From assembly GCF_001184025.1 (NCBI RefSeq), contig NZ_BBYG01000014.1:124001-188000 (forward strand): DNA of 64,000 nt. Direction: 5' to 3'. The translations under genes were made by a program, and so were the position numbers. The stretch comes from Streptomyces maremycinicus (GTDB lineage: Bacteria > Actinomycetota > Actinomycetes > Streptomycetales > Streptomycetaceae). Shown in pieces: positions 8,047 to 16,680 of this stretch (position 1 is its first letter; each line of letters opens with the position of its first letter). The notes below the pieces were generated by a model. That model ran no database searches. It was not told the DNA's origin and was given only the letters and a program-made list of their open reading frames with translations.

Positions 8047-8481
8047 ATGCATATCTCCGCGAAGGCGGACTACGCCACGCGGGCCCTGTTGGAGCTCGCC
8101 CGCGAACCCGCCCGCCCTCTGACCTGTGAGGCCATCGCCTCCTCGCAGCAGATCCCGTTCCGTTTCCTCAAGTCCGTGGTGGGCGAGCTGCGCAGGGCCG
8201 GTCTGGTGCGCAGCCAGCGCGGCTGCGAAGGCGGGTACTGGCTCGGCCGGCCCGCCGACGAGATCACCCTGCTCGACGTGGCGCACGCCGTGGACGGCGA
8301 GTTGATCACCCTGCGGGGCGAGCCGCTGGACGGGCTCGACTATCCCGGGCCGGCTTCCGGCCTGCCCGGGGTGTGGCGCCGTATCGAGGCGGACGCCGCC
8401 GCCGTCCTGGGCGGCACCACGCTCGACGCGCTGCTGCCCGAGGGAGTGGGCGGACAGCTGGACCGGAAGGGAGCCGCGTGA
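8047..8481 (+). CDS. Rrf2 family transcriptional regulator
   Basis: 144-residue winged-helix regulator with the standard Rrf2 start (MHISAKADYATRALLELA) and recognition region AIASSQQIPFRFLKSVVGEL, then the wing GLVRSQRGCEGGYWLGRPAD. The three Cys of the Fe-S binding members (IscR, NsrR) are missing from the C-terminal half, so it resembles the cofactor-free, ligand-sensing CymR-like group, known elsewhere to control cysteine and sulfur genes. A GTG six bases earlier is an alternative start; the ATG at 8047 matches family N-termini and lies 7 nt from a CATCAT -10-like box, consistent with a leaderless message. Its stop overlaps the next start (GTGA). Probably the regulator of the sulfur island. 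Confidence 0.88.
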   Translation: MHISAKADYATRALLELAREPARPLTCEAIASSQQIPFRFLKSVVGELRRAGLVRSQRGCEGGYWLGRPADEITLLDVAHAVDGELITLRGEPLDGLDYPGPASGLPGVWRRIEADAAAVLGGTTLDALLPEGVGGQLDRKGAA

Positions 8482-9398
8482 CGGGCGAAGCAGTTCACGC
8501 ACCGGTCGAGGTGGTGGAGTACACCGACCCGCTGTGCCCCTGGGCCTGGGGTTCGGAGCCCGTCTTCCGCGCGCTGCGCGCGGCGCTGGCGGGCCGTGTC
8601 CACTGGCGTCGGGTGTACTGCATCCTCTTCGACCACGACGACGACCCGGCCCCCGACGCGGCCGCCGAGACCGCCTGGTACGCCCGCTACATCGAGGACA
8701 TCAGCGGGCACACCCAGGCGCCCAGGGCGTTCCGCCTCAGCCGGGTGGCGGCGAGTTCGTGGCCCGTCTCGCTGGTCGCCAAGGCCGCCGAACTCCAGGG
8801 GCCCGAGGTGGCGGACCGGGTGCTGCGCCGGCTGCGCGAGAGCGTCTTCGTCCTCGGTGAGCCCGCGGACACGCCCGCCCTCGCGTTGTCGGCGGCGCGG
8901 GGTGTGCCGGGTCTGGACCACGAGCGGCTGGCGACGGACGCGGCCTCGGCGGCCGTCCTGGACCGGGTGCGGGCCGACCGTGCCGAGGCACGTCGGCCGG
9001 TCCGTGAGGTGCTGTCCGTGCCGGACGGGTCCTCCCCGCATCCAGGCGCCGCCAAGGAGACGCCGGACGGCGGGCACCGGTACGCGCTGCCGACGCTGCT
9101 CCTGCGTTCGCCCGCCGGTGTGCGCGCGGTGCCCGGTCGGCGGTCGTACGAGGAGTACACCGCCGCGCTCGACGCCCTGGTTCCGGGGCTGTCGGCCCGC
9201 CCGGCGACGCGGGAGCCTGCGGAGGCGCTCGCGCACTACCGGAGCCTCACCGGGCCCGAACGGGTCCTGCTGACACGAGGTTCGTGGCCTCCGGCGGACG
9301 CCGTCCGGGTGGAGACGGCGGGCGGCCCCCTGTGGCTGCATGCCGAGGAGGCCCGCACGCATCCGGCCACCCGGCACGGCTCCTCCCCCGCCTCCTGA
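8478..9398 (+). CDS. DsbA/FrnE-like thioredoxin-fold protein
   Basis: 306-residue protein. Residues 10-35 (VEYTDPLCPWAWGSEPVF) match the start of the DsbA/2-hydroxychromene isomerase fold used by FrnE-like predicted thiol oxidoreductases. The active-site segment is CPWAW, with only one Cys instead of CxxC, so a conventional disulfide exchange cycle is unlikely. The middle is helical; ALPTLLLRSPAGVRAVPGRRS provides the cis-Pro thioredoxin strand and GRRSYEEY region. The GTG start overlaps the Rrf2 stop by 4 bp and has GGAAGGGAG before it, so the two are translationally coupled. Placement suggests a role in handling thiol or sulfur compounds. Confidence 0.78.
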   Translation: MTGEAVHAPVEVVEYTDPLCPWAWGSEPVFRALRAALAGRVHWRRVYCILFDHDDDPAPDAAAETAWYARYIEDISGHTQAPRAFRLSRVAASSWPVSLVAKAAELQGPEVADRVLRRLRESVFVLGEPADTPALALSAARGVPGLDHERLATDAASAAVLDRVRADRAEARRPVREVLSVPDGSSPHPGAAKETPDGGHRYALPTLLLRSPAGVRAVPGRRSYEEYTAALDALVPGLSARPATREPAEALAHYRSLTGPERVLLTRGSWPPADAVRVETAGGPLWLHAEEARTHPATRHGSSPAS

Positions 9399-9563
9399 TG
9401 CCGCGGCGCGCCGCTTCCTTTCCGGCGCTGCCGCGCACTGCCGTCGAGCCGTCCCGCGCTGCCCCGTCGCCGGCCCGCGACGGCCGTCCCGCCGCCCCGT
9501 GCCGCCGTCTCGCGGGCACCGACAGGGCTCTGATCAGCACTCAGAGGCCGTCCCGCCGAATGA
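9399..9563. other. Intergenic region upstream of the sulfur-island leader
   Basis: 165 bases of C-rich non-coding sequence; no gene or clear hairpin terminator was recognised. Confidence 0.5.
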
Positions 9564-9611
9564 GACACCTTTTGGTGTCCATTGACAGGCCCTGACGGCC
9601 GACCCCAGGAT
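9564..9611 (+). promoter_or_regulatory. Promoter and candidate operator of the sulfur island
   Basis: A palindrome GACACC-TTTT-GGTGTC (9564-9579) abuts TTGACA (-35, 9582-9587). An 18-bp spacer leads to CAGGAT (-10, 9606-9611), which predicts transcription start at or next to the ATG at 9619. The right half, GGTGTCCATTG, repeats the motif at 7949-7959. A regulator bound here would block RNA polymerase. Confidence 0.7.
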
Positions 9612-9618
9612 GTGCACC

Positions 9619-9693
9619 ATGCTTACGACGCACCCCGGTGTGGTGTGCCGCTACGTGGACCTGCGGCGCACTTGCAGCGCTCTCTGTCGCTGA
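9619..9693 (+). CDS. Cys-containing leader peptide of a sulfur operon
   Basis: 24-residue ORF ending RYVDLRRTCSALCR. This matches the pattern of the short actinobacterial leader peptides that precede sulfate, sulfonate and cysteine genes (R-[HY]-[IV]-D-L-x-R-x-x-S-A-x-C). Cys occurs at residues 10, 19 and 23. An in-frame ATG at 9610 would add a further Cys-containing tripeptide, but the predicted transcription start favours a leaderless ATG at 9619. Ribosome stalling at Cys codons when cysteine is short could control transcription or translation of the importer starting 320 bases downstream. Identification rests on the C-terminal motif and on context. Confidence 0.75.
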   Translation: MLTTHPGVVCRYVDLRRTCSALCR

Positions 9694-10013
9694 CCGCCCG
9701 CCACCCGCGGTCCCCAGGCGCCTGACCGCTCGAGCCGGCATCGGCCCACCGCCGTACGTCCGCACGGTGCCCGTCATCTCGCGCCGCCTCCCTTCGGGCC
9801 TCCTCGCCTGCCTTCCTCACCCCTCCCCGGCTCTCCTCCGCGACCCCGCCGACGTCTCACGCCCTGAGTTTCCGCATGCCCGTGCGGCCCCACCGCCGCG
9901 CCGTCCGGGCCTGCCCGCTCCGGCGCACCACGACGTCCCGAGGCGCGGCACACCGCCCCGGTTTTCGAGCCCGCGGCCCCGGCACGGCCGGAGCCCTCGA
10001 CGAAAGAATTGAG
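9694..10013 (+). promoter_or_regulatory. C-rich untranslated leader, possible attenuation zone
   Basis: 320 bases between the leader peptide and the binding-protein gene with no supported ORF. From about 9781 to 9860 the RNA-like strand is rich in C and T and poor in G (runs such as CCTCCTCGCCTGCCTTCC), the composition of a Rho loading site. Together with the stalling peptide this suggests Rho-dependent attenuation, which is inference. A weak GAAAG precedes the ATG at 10014. Confidence 0.45.
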
Positions 10014-11597
10014 ATGTACGGACGACCCACGCCCCAACGCCCCGGTCCGAAGCTCCCCACCGCGAACCTCCGCTCCCCGCACCGCCGCAGGCTGCGCGCC
10101 GCCGCCCTGGGCACCGCCCTCGCCACCATCCTCGTCCCGGCGCTCAGCGCCTGCGGCGGCGACACCGCGGCGGCGAGCGGCAACGCCACCCTGAAGTGGA
10201 CCTCCTCCTACTTCCCCACCCACTGGGACCCGGTGGTCGGCGGCAGCGGCGCCCAGTTCCGTGAACTCGCCCTGGTGTACGCCTCCTTGACGCGCACCGA
10301 CGAGAGCGGCAAGGCGGTGCCCGACCTGGCCAAGAGCTGGGAGTACAACGCGAAGGGCGACCAGATCACCTTCCACCTGCGTCCCGGACTCAAGTTCAGC
10401 GACGGGGAGCCGGTCGACGCCGCCGCGGTGAAGGCGGCCATCGAGCGCGCCAAGACCCAGAAGAACTCGGCGCTCTTCGGTGACCTGACCTCCATCAAGT
10501 CGGTGACAGCGAACGGGCTCGACGCCGTCGTCCAGCTCAGCCAGGTCGACTACCAGATCCCCCAGCTGCTCGGCGAGCGCGTCCTCCAGATCACCAGCCC
10601 CAAGGCGGCGAAGTCCCCCGAGAAGCTGGACCAGAACCCGGTCGGCGCGGGCCCGTTCGTCGTCACGCAGATCGTGCCGGGCACCAAGGCGGTCCTGAAG
10701 AAGAACCCGGACTACTGGGACGCCGAGAACATCCACATCGACAACGTCGAGCTGACCTCGGCCCCCGACGCCTCCACCGTGGTCTCCGGTCTCCAGACCG
10801 GCGTCTACAACTTCGCCGACATCCGTCCCAGTCAGGCGGACGCCGCCAAGAAGGCCGGCCTGGACGTGTTCGTCCAGCCCGGGTTCAACGCCTCCAACAT
10901 CAGCCTCAACATCAACAAGGCGCCGTTCGACAACGACAAGGTCGTCGACGCGGTCCGTCACGCGATCAACCGTCAGGAGTTCGTCGACAAGCTGACGTTC
11001 GGCTACGGCGAGGTGACCGACCAGCCCTTCCCGAAGGGATACGTGGCCTACGACCCCGCGTCGGAGAACGCCTACGCCTACGACCCCGCTAAGTCGAAGC
11101 AGCTGCTCACCGAGGCGGGATACAAGTCCGGTGCCATCAAGCTGAACCTGGTCATCCCGGCGGAGGACCCGCAGGCGGAGATCGTCCAGTCGCAGCTGGC
11201 GAAGGTCGGCATCACCGTCACCATCAAGATCGACAAGAACTGGTCGACGCCGTTCTTCGCCAAGGACCTGACGTTCTCTCTGTACGGCACCACCGGGCGG
11301 GACTCGGCGGTGCAGACCCTCACCGCGCACTTCGGTCCCAACGGTCCGCTCAACCTCAGCTCGCCCTACGAGCCGGCCGGCTTCGAGGCGGCCGTGGCCA
11401 AGGTCCGCCAGACCCCGCTGGACTCGCCCGACTACACGACGGTCCTCCAGGCCGCGACCCGGGCCGGTCTCCGGAGCAAGGCGCTGGTGTTCACGTACTC
11501 CCAGCCCAACCTCATCGCCAAGAGCAAGTCCATCTCCGGCCTGCCGAAGAACCCGGCCCACATCGACTGGACCGGCGTGACCATCGGCGGCAGCTGA
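10014..11597 (+). CDS. ABC transporter substrate-binding lipoprotein (family 5)
   Basis: 527-residue extracellular solute-binding protein of the peptide/nickel (SBP family 5) type. The basic N-terminus (RSPHRRRLRAAALGT) is followed by a hydrophobic stretch and the lipobox LSAC, predicting a lipoprotein anchored on the outer face of the membrane. Family marks are YASLTRTDESGKAVPDLAKS, the YRFKLRPGVKFSDG-like ITFHLRPGLKFSDGEPVDA, and VRHAINRQEFVDKL. The ATG at 10014 was chosen because translation from farther upstream would put a long Arg/Pro tail before the signal. First gene of a compact importer-oxygenase operon; the ligand is inferred to be an organosulfur compound or modified peptide. Confidence 0.93.
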   Translation: MYGRPTPQRPGPKLPTANLRSPHRRRLRAAALGTALATILVPALSACGGDTAAASGNATLKWTSSYFPTHWDPVVGGSGAQFRELALVYASLTRTDESGKAVPDLAKSWEYNAKGDQITFHLRPGLKFSDGEPVDAAAVKAAIERAKTQKNSALFGDLTSIKSVTANGLDAVVQLSQVDYQIPQLLGERVLQITSPKAAKSPEKLDQNPVGAGPFVVTQIVPGTKAVLKKNPDYWDAENIHIDNVELTSAPDASTVVSGLQTGVYNFADIRPSQADAAKKAGLDVFVQPGFNASNISLNINKAPFDNDKVVDAVRHAINRQEFVDKLTFGYGEVTDQPFPKGYVAYDPASENAYAYDPAKSKQLLTEAGYKSGAIKLNLVIPAEDPQAEIVQSQLAKVGITVTIKIDKNWSTPFFAKDLTFSLYGTTGRDSAVQTLTAHFGPNGPLNLSSPYEPAGFEAAVAKVRQTPLDSPDYTTVLQAATRAGLRSKALVFTYSQPNLIAKSKSISGLPKNPAHIDWTGVTIGGS

Positions 11598-11628
11598 CAC
11601 GCCGTCCACCACTGAGAGGGGGCACCCC

Positions 11629-12657
11629 ATGACGACGACGCAGGCTCAGGCCGCACCCGACGTCCGTCGCACGGTCGCCGCGGCCAGAACGCGGCACACA
11701 CTCGGCCGCGTCCTGGCCACCTTCGCCCGGTCGATCGCGATCTTCGTGCCCGTCTTCCTGGTCGCGACGTTCGTGACGTTCGCGCTGCGCTCGCTCTCCG
11801 GGCTCAGCCCGGCGCGGATCCAGCTGGGCGAGGAGGCGACGCCCGAGGCGATCGCCCGGGTCGAGGCGCAGTGGGGCCTCGACCGGCCCTTCCTGGTGCA
11901 GTACGGCGACTGGTTCGACGGCGTCCTGCACGGGCAGCTCGGCACGAGCTGGACCAACGGAGCCGACATCTCCACCCTGATCGGCCTCGGACTCGGCGTG
12001 AGCCTGTCCGTGGCGACCTTCGCGCTGCTCATCGGCGTGGTCGTGGGCTTCGCCCTCGGCACGGTCGCGGCCCTGCGCCGCACGACCTGGATCGACCGCG
12101 CCATCACCGGCTTCGTCACGGCGATCTCGGTGATGCCCGCCTTCGTCGTCGGGATCGTGCTGGTCGCGGTCTTCGCGGTCGGGCTGAAGGTGTTCCCCTC
12201 CGCCGGGTACATCCCGGCCGAGCAGGGGCTGGGGCCGTGGCTGGCCCACATCACCCTGCCCGCCGTCGCGTTGAGCTTCGACGTCGTCGCCGACGTGGCC
12301 CGCCAGCTGCGCTCCTCTCTTGTCGCGGCCTACCGCGAGAACTATGTGACGGGCGCCGTCGTGCGAGGACTCAGCCCCCGCCGGGTCTTCTTCGGCCATG
12401 TGCTGCGCAACGGTCTGGGGCCGGCGCTCGCGACCCTGGGCCTGAAGTTCCCCTCCCTCGTCGGTGCCTCCGTCGTCACGGAATGGATCTTCGGTCTCCA
12501 GGGGTTCGGCCGGTTCGCCAACGACTCCGCGCAGGCCGGGGACGTACCGGCCGTGCAGGGGGTCCTCGTCGTGTCGATCGTCCTGGTCGTGGTGTTCAAC
12601 CTGTTCGTCAACCTGGTGCTGGCGCGTGTGACGCCCGCGTCGCAAAGGGGGGTGTGA
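11629..12657 (+). CDS. ABC transporter permease (DppB-like)
   Basis: 342-residue inner-membrane permease of the peptide/nickel importer class. Residues 40-60 form the first helix (IFVPVFLVATFVTFALRSL), followed by the DppB-type N-terminal region with EAIARVEAQWGLDRPFLVQY. The EAA coupling loop is present as YRENYVTGAVVRGLSPRRVF. Five further helices are visible. It lies 31 bases after the binding protein and GAGAGGGGG gives a ribosome site. Forms the channel with the following permease. Confidence 0.93.
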   Translation: MTTTQAQAAPDVRRTVAAARTRHTLGRVLATFARSIAIFVPVFLVATFVTFALRSLSGLSPARIQLGEEATPEAIARVEAQWGLDRPFLVQYGDWFDGVLHGQLGTSWTNGADISTLIGLGLGVSLSVATFALLIGVVVGFALGTVAALRRTTWIDRAITGFVTAISVMPAFVVGIVLVAVFAVGLKVFPSAGYIPAEQGLGPWLAHITLPAVALSFDVVADVARQLRSSLVAAYRENYVTGAVVRGLSPRRVFFGHVLRNGLGPALATLGLKFPSLVGASVVTEWIFGLQGFGRFANDSAQAGDVPAVQGVLVVSIVLVVVFNLFVNLVLARVTPASQRGV

Positions 12658-12659
12658 CC

Positions 12660-13547
12660 GTGGTACGCCGTGTTCTGGCCCTGCCGTCCGCGCGGATCGC
12701 CGTGGCCGTGCTGGCCGTGATCGCCGTCCTCGCCGCGCTCGGCCCGCTGCTGGCTCCCCAGGATCCCCTGGCGACCAGTGACAACACCCTCGCCGCCGCC
12801 TCCGGCGCACACTGGCTGGGGACCGACTACCTCGGCCGGGACGTGCTGAGCCGGCTCCTCGACGGCTCCCGGGTCAGCGTGCTCGGCTCGCTGGAGGTAG
12901 CGCTCACCGCGCTGCTGGTCGGGGTGGTCCCCGGCATCCTGTCGGTGTACCTGGGCCGGGCCTTCGAATGGATCACCCTCAGGCTCGCCGACACCCTGGT
13001 CGCCCTGCCCTTCCTGCTGTTCGCCGTCGCCGTCGTCGCCCTGCTGGGCAACGGCATCACCCAGGCGATGCTCGTCACCGGGGTCCTGGTCTCCCCGCTG
13101 TTCTACCGGGTCTCCCGCGCCGCGACGCTGGCCGTGGCCCGCTCGCAGTACGTGGAGGCCGCGATCGTCTCCGGGGCCTCCCTCGGCTGGGTCGTCCGCC
13201 GTCACGTCTGGGCCAAGGTGCTGCCGCCCATCGCGGTCGCCCTCGCGCAGACCGTCGGCGTCGGCTTCGTCATCGTCTCCAGCCTGACCTTCCTCGGCAT
13301 CGGCGTGCAGCCACCGGATCCCACCTGGGGCGGACTGCTGGCCTCGGACCTCGGCTACCTCAGCCACCGCCCGTGGGCACCGCTCACGCCGGCCCTGCTG
13401 ATCGTGGTCACGGTCTGGGCCTGCAACCTCCTCGCCGACGCCGTCCGCGACGTGTCCGGCGAGGCGGGCCGCGCGCTGCTCAACAACCGCCGGGCCCGCG
13501 CCAACCGGCTCGACAAGGCCGACCCCGCTCCCGCCGGAGGTGCGTGA
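12660..13547 (+). CDS. ABC transporter permease (DppC-like)
   Basis: 295-residue permease. The N-terminal helix (IAVAVLAVIAVLAALGPLLA) and the HWLGTDYLGRDVLSRLLDG signature are those of DppC/OppC partners. The EAA loop is VEAAIVSGASLGWVVRRHVW. The GTG at 12660 was chosen because AAGGGGGG lies 7 nt upstream; a GTG at 12654, which overlaps the previous stop, is an alternative. Translationally linked to the ATPase that follows (TGATG overlap). Confidence 0.92.
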   Translation: MVRRVLALPSARIAVAVLAVIAVLAALGPLLAPQDPLATSDNTLAAASGAHWLGTDYLGRDVLSRLLDGSRVSVLGSLEVALTALLVGVVPGILSVYLGRAFEWITLRLADTLVALPFLLFAVAVVALLGNGITQAMLVTGVLVSPLFYRVSRAATLAVARSQYVEAAIVSGASLGWVVRRHVWAKVLPPIAVALAQTVGVGFVIVSSLTFLGIGVQPPDPTWGGLLASDLGYLSHRPWAPLTPALLIVVTVWACNLLADAVRDVSGEAGRALLNNRRARANRLDKADPAPAGGA

Positions 13548-14425
13548 TGAGCACGCTGTCCGAGAAGCTCCAGACGCCCGTCGAGGACACCGCGCGGCGG
13601 GCCCGGCCGCCGGCACCCGTGCTGTCGGTACGCGACGTGCGGATCAGCGACCGGGCCGCCGGCCGGGAGATCGTCCACGGGGTGAGCTTCGATCTCACCC
13701 CGGGCAGGACGGTGGGCATCGTGGGCGAGTCCGGCAGCGGGAAGACGCTCACCTGCCGGGCCGCCCTGGGCATCCTGCCCGCCCACTTCGAGGTCACCGG
13801 CGGTTCGATCGAACTCGACGGCCGGGACATCACCGGCTTCTCCCCCGCCGAGTGGACCTCCCTGCGGGGCTCGACGATCAGCGCGGTCTTCCAGGACCCC
13901 GCCTCCTACCTCAACCCTTCGATCCGGGTGGGCGCACAGGTCGCCGAGGTGATCCGGGTCAAGCAGAAGGCCGGGCGGCGCGCGGCACGCCGACGGGCTG
14001 TCGAGCTGCTGCGCGCCGTGCACCTGCGGGATCCGGAGCTGGTCTGCGGCCAGTACCCCTACGAACTGTCCGGCGGCATGCTCCAGCGGGTGCTCATCGC
14101 CGCGGCGATCGCCGCCGGCCCGCGCGTCCTGATCGCCGACGAGGCCACGACCGCGCTCGACGTCACCGTCCAGGCGGAGATCCTCGATCTCCTCGCCGAC
14201 CTGCGCGAACGGACCGGCCTGGCCCTCGTCGTGGTCTCCCACGACCTGGCCGTCGTCGCCCAGCTGTGCGACGAGGTCCTCGTCCTGCGGCAGGGCGAGG
14301 TGGTGGAACAGGGCCCGACCCAAGAGGTCCTCCACCACCCGCGCCACGAGTACACCCGGCTTCTGATCGCCGAGCACGAGCAGTACGGGCTGGACAGGTT
14401 CCTGGCCCCCGAGGAGGACGCGTGA
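13547..14425 (+). CDS. ABC transporter ATP-binding protein (DppD-like)
   Basis: 292-residue ATPase. Walker A is GESGSGKT, the Q-loop lies in AVFQDPASYLNP, the signature is LSGGMLQRVLIA and Walker B is VLIADEATTALD, with the H-loop in VVVSHDL. The GKTLTCRAALGILP and FQDP segments are typical of peptide/nickel importers. The ATG overlaps the preceding stop by one base, with GGAGG six bases upstream. All catalytic residues are intact. Confidence 0.94.
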   Translation: MSTLSEKLQTPVEDTARRARPPAPVLSVRDVRISDRAAGREIVHGVSFDLTPGRTVGIVGESGSGKTLTCRAALGILPAHFEVTGGSIELDGRDITGFSPAEWTSLRGSTISAVFQDPASYLNPSIRVGAQVAEVIRVKQKAGRRAARRRAVELLRAVHLRDPELVCGQYPYELSGGMLQRVLIAAAIAAGPRVLIADEATTALDVTVQAEILDLLADLRERTGLALVVVSHDLAVVAQLCDEVLVLRQGEVVEQGPTQEVLHHPRHEYTRLLIAEHEQYGLDRFLAPEEDA

Positions 14426-15270
14426 GCATCGATCCGCACCGGGCGCCCGCCGCCCCTGTCCTGTCGGTCGAGGGCCTGGACGTACACTACGGACCGCGCC
14501 GCCGACGCCGCCGCGCCCTGCACGACGTCAGCCTGAGCATCGCTCCCGGCGAGACCGTCGGCGTCATCGGCGAGACCGGCTCGGGCAAGTCCACGCTGGC
14601 GCGGACGATCCTCGGCCTGGTGCGCGCCTCGGCCGGCTCGATCGTCGTCGACGGCGAGGAGGTCGGCGCGTACGGCCCCCGCCGGTGGCGCGCGCTGCGC
14701 CGCCGGGGCGTGGTCCAGTACGTCTTCCAGGACCCCCTGCGCAGCCTCGACCCGGATCTCACCATCGAGGACTCGCTCGCCGAGCCGCTCCTCGTCCAGG
14801 GCGTCCCCCGCGCCGAGGCCGCCGGCCGGGTACGGGCCTTCCTCCCCCGGGTCCGGCTCGGCGAGGAACTCCTCGACCGGCTGCCCGGCGAGCTCTCCGG
14901 CGGGCAGCGCCAGCGGGTCGCGGTGGCGCGTGCCCTGGTCACCGAACCGCGTCTGGTGATCCTGGACGAGCCGGTCAGCGCCCTGGACTCGGCCAACCGG
15001 GTCCAGGTCCTCGAGATCCTCAAGGAGCTCCGCGCCGACGGGGTCGCCCTCGTCTTCATCTCGCACGACCTCGGCTCCGTGGCCGGGGTCGCCGACCGCA
15101 TCGCCGTGCTCTACCAGGGCGAACTGGTCGAGGTCGGCGCGGCCGCCGACGTCATCCGCGCACCGCGGCACCCCTACACCCGCCTGCTCGTCAGGTCCGC
15201 GCCCACCCTGCACAGCGCACCGGCCGACCGGGCCGAACGCGAGGCGCTGCGCACCCTGTTGCACTCCTGA
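14422..15270 (+). CDS. ABC transporter ATP-binding protein (DppF-like)
   Basis: 282-residue ATPase. Walker A is GETGSGKST, the Q-loop FQDPLRSLDPDLTI, the signature LSGGQRQRVAVARAL and Walker B LVILDEPVSALD, with H-loop VFISHDLGSV. An Arg-rich segment (GPRRRRRRALHDV) sits before the first strand. The GTG start overlaps the previous stop by 4 bp (GTGA). It completes the five-component importer together with the genes from 10014 onward. Confidence 0.94.
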   Translation: MSIDPHRAPAAPVLSVEGLDVHYGPRRRRRRALHDVSLSIAPGETVGVIGETGSGKSTLARTILGLVRASAGSIVVDGEEVGAYGPRRWRALRRRGVVQYVFQDPLRSLDPDLTIEDSLAEPLLVQGVPRAEAAGRVRAFLPRVRLGEELLDRLPGELSGGQRQRVAVARALVTEPRLVILDEPVSALDSANRVQVLEILKELRADGVALVFISHDLGSVAGVADRIAVLYQGELVEVGAAADVIRAPRHPYTRLLVRSAPTLHSAPADRAEREALRTLLHS

Positions 15271-15293
15271 GCCCACGACAGACAGGAACAGTC

Positions 15294-16634
15294 ATGTCCC
15301 GCACGATCCACCTCGCCCTCCACCCCTACGGCGTCGGCGGCCCCGGCCAGCACGGCCTGTGGAAGGACCCGCGCGTCGCGAAGAACGCCAGCATCGACAT
15401 CGGTTACTACATCCGGCTGGCGCAGGCGGCCGAACACGCCCTGTTCGACGCCCTGTTCATCGTGGACAGCCAGTTCATCAACGCGACCTACCCGGCGCAC
15501 TACCTCAACCGCCTGGAGCCGCTGACCCTGTTGTCCGCGGTCGCCACCCACACCCGGCACATCGGGCTGGTCGGCACGGCCAGCTCGACGTACAACTCGC
15601 CCTTCAACCTGGCCCGCCGGTTCGCCTCGCTCGACCACATCAGCGGCGGCCGCGCGGGATGGAACGTCGTCACCAGCTTCGACACCGGCACCTCCCGCAA
15701 CTACGGGCTGGACGAGCACCTCGACTACACCACCCGCTACGGCCGCGCCCTGGAGTTCGTCCAGGTGGCTCGCGGGCTGTGGGACTCCTACGAGGACGAC
15801 GCCTTCCCCGCCGACGTCGAGCGGGGCGTCTTCCTGGACCCGTCCAAGCTCCACGAACTCGACCACGTGGGAGAGCACTTCAGGGTGGCAGGACCGCTCA
15901 ACCTCTCCCGCTCCCCGCAGGGCCAGCCGGTGATCTTCCAGGCCGGGGTGTCTGAGGAGGGCCGCGATCTCGCCGCCCGGGTCGCCGAGGGCATCTACGC
16001 GCCCGGCGGCACCCTGGAGCAGGCACGGGAGTACTACACCGACATCAAGAAGCGCACCGCCTCCTACGGCCGCGACCCCGACCACATCAAGATCTTCATC
16101 CACGGCGGCCCGGTCGTCGCCGCCACCGACGAGGCGGCCCGCCGCCGCGAGCGGGAGATCTTCGAGGAGGACAACGACTTCGACCGCAACCTCGCCCTGC
16201 TGGGCCGCTCCTTCGGGGCCTACGACTTCAGCGTGCACGATCTGGACGCGCCCTTCCCCGATGTCGCGCACCTCGCCGAGAAGGGCGGCCGCACCGGCGC
16301 GGCGAAGCTCATCGAGCGGGCCCGTGCCGAGAACCTGACTTTGCGTCAAGTGGCGGACTCCGTGAACCAGTTCCGGCAGTCGCCGTTCGTGGGTGATCCG
16401 CGCACGGTGGCCGACACCATCGAGCGGTGGTTCGACGCCGGGACCTTCGACGGCATCAACCTCGCCTTCCGCACCGAGGACGAACTGGCCCTCTTCGTCG
16501 ACGGAGTGGTGCCGATCCTCCAGCAGCGGGGCCTGTTCCGCACCGAGTACGCGGCCGACACCCTGCGCGGCAACCTCGGACTGCCCGTGCCGGCCAACCG
16601 GCACGCCCGCGAGCCGCAGCTCGTGCGGGACTGA
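15294..16634 (+). CDS. LLM class flavin-dependent monooxygenase (NtaA/SnaA/DszA type)
   Basis: 446-residue FMNH2-dependent monooxygenase of the NtaA/SnaA/SoxA(DszA) branch of the luciferase-like family. Diagnostic blocks are the start HLALHPYGVGGPGQHGLWK, the flavin-site strand LFIVDSQFINATYP, the RFASLDHISGGRAGWNVVTS segment, and PQGQPVIFQAGVSEEGRDLA. Relatives oxidise dibenzothiophene sulfone, nitrilotriacetate, pristinamycin II and similar molecules. It needs reduced FMN, which the reductase at 18576 could supply. It follows the importer by 23 bases with an AGGAAC ribosome site. The exact substrate is unknown; the sulfur context favours C-S bond cleavage. Confidence 0.92.
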   Translation: MSRTIHLALHPYGVGGPGQHGLWKDPRVAKNASIDIGYYIRLAQAAEHALFDALFIVDSQFINATYPAHYLNRLEPLTLLSAVATHTRHIGLVGTASSTYNSPFNLARRFASLDHISGGRAGWNVVTSFDTGTSRNYGLDEHLDYTTRYGRALEFVQVARGLWDSYEDDAFPADVERGVFLDPSKLHELDHVGEHFRVAGPLNLSRSPQGQPVIFQAGVSEEGRDLAARVAEGIYAPGGTLEQAREYYTDIKKRTASYGRDPDHIKIFIHGGPVVAATDEAARRREREIFEEDNDFDRNLALLGRSFGAYDFSVHDLDAPFPDVAHLAEKGGRTGAAKLIERARAENLTLRQVADSVNQFRQSPFVGDPRTVADTIERWFDAGTFDGINLAFRTEDELALFVDGVVPILQQRGLFRTEYAADTLRGNLGLPVPANRHAREPQLVRD

Positions 16635-16680
16635 CGGCACACCGTGCGCGCCACAGCCTGACAACGAAAGGCCATCCCCC

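Noticed and set aside
9774..11630. Long open frame on the minus strand opposite the binding-protein gene
   Set aside because: Antisense shadow of a lipoprotein gene with clear signal peptide and SBP family 5 motifs; the translation is V/L/G/R-rich without domains.
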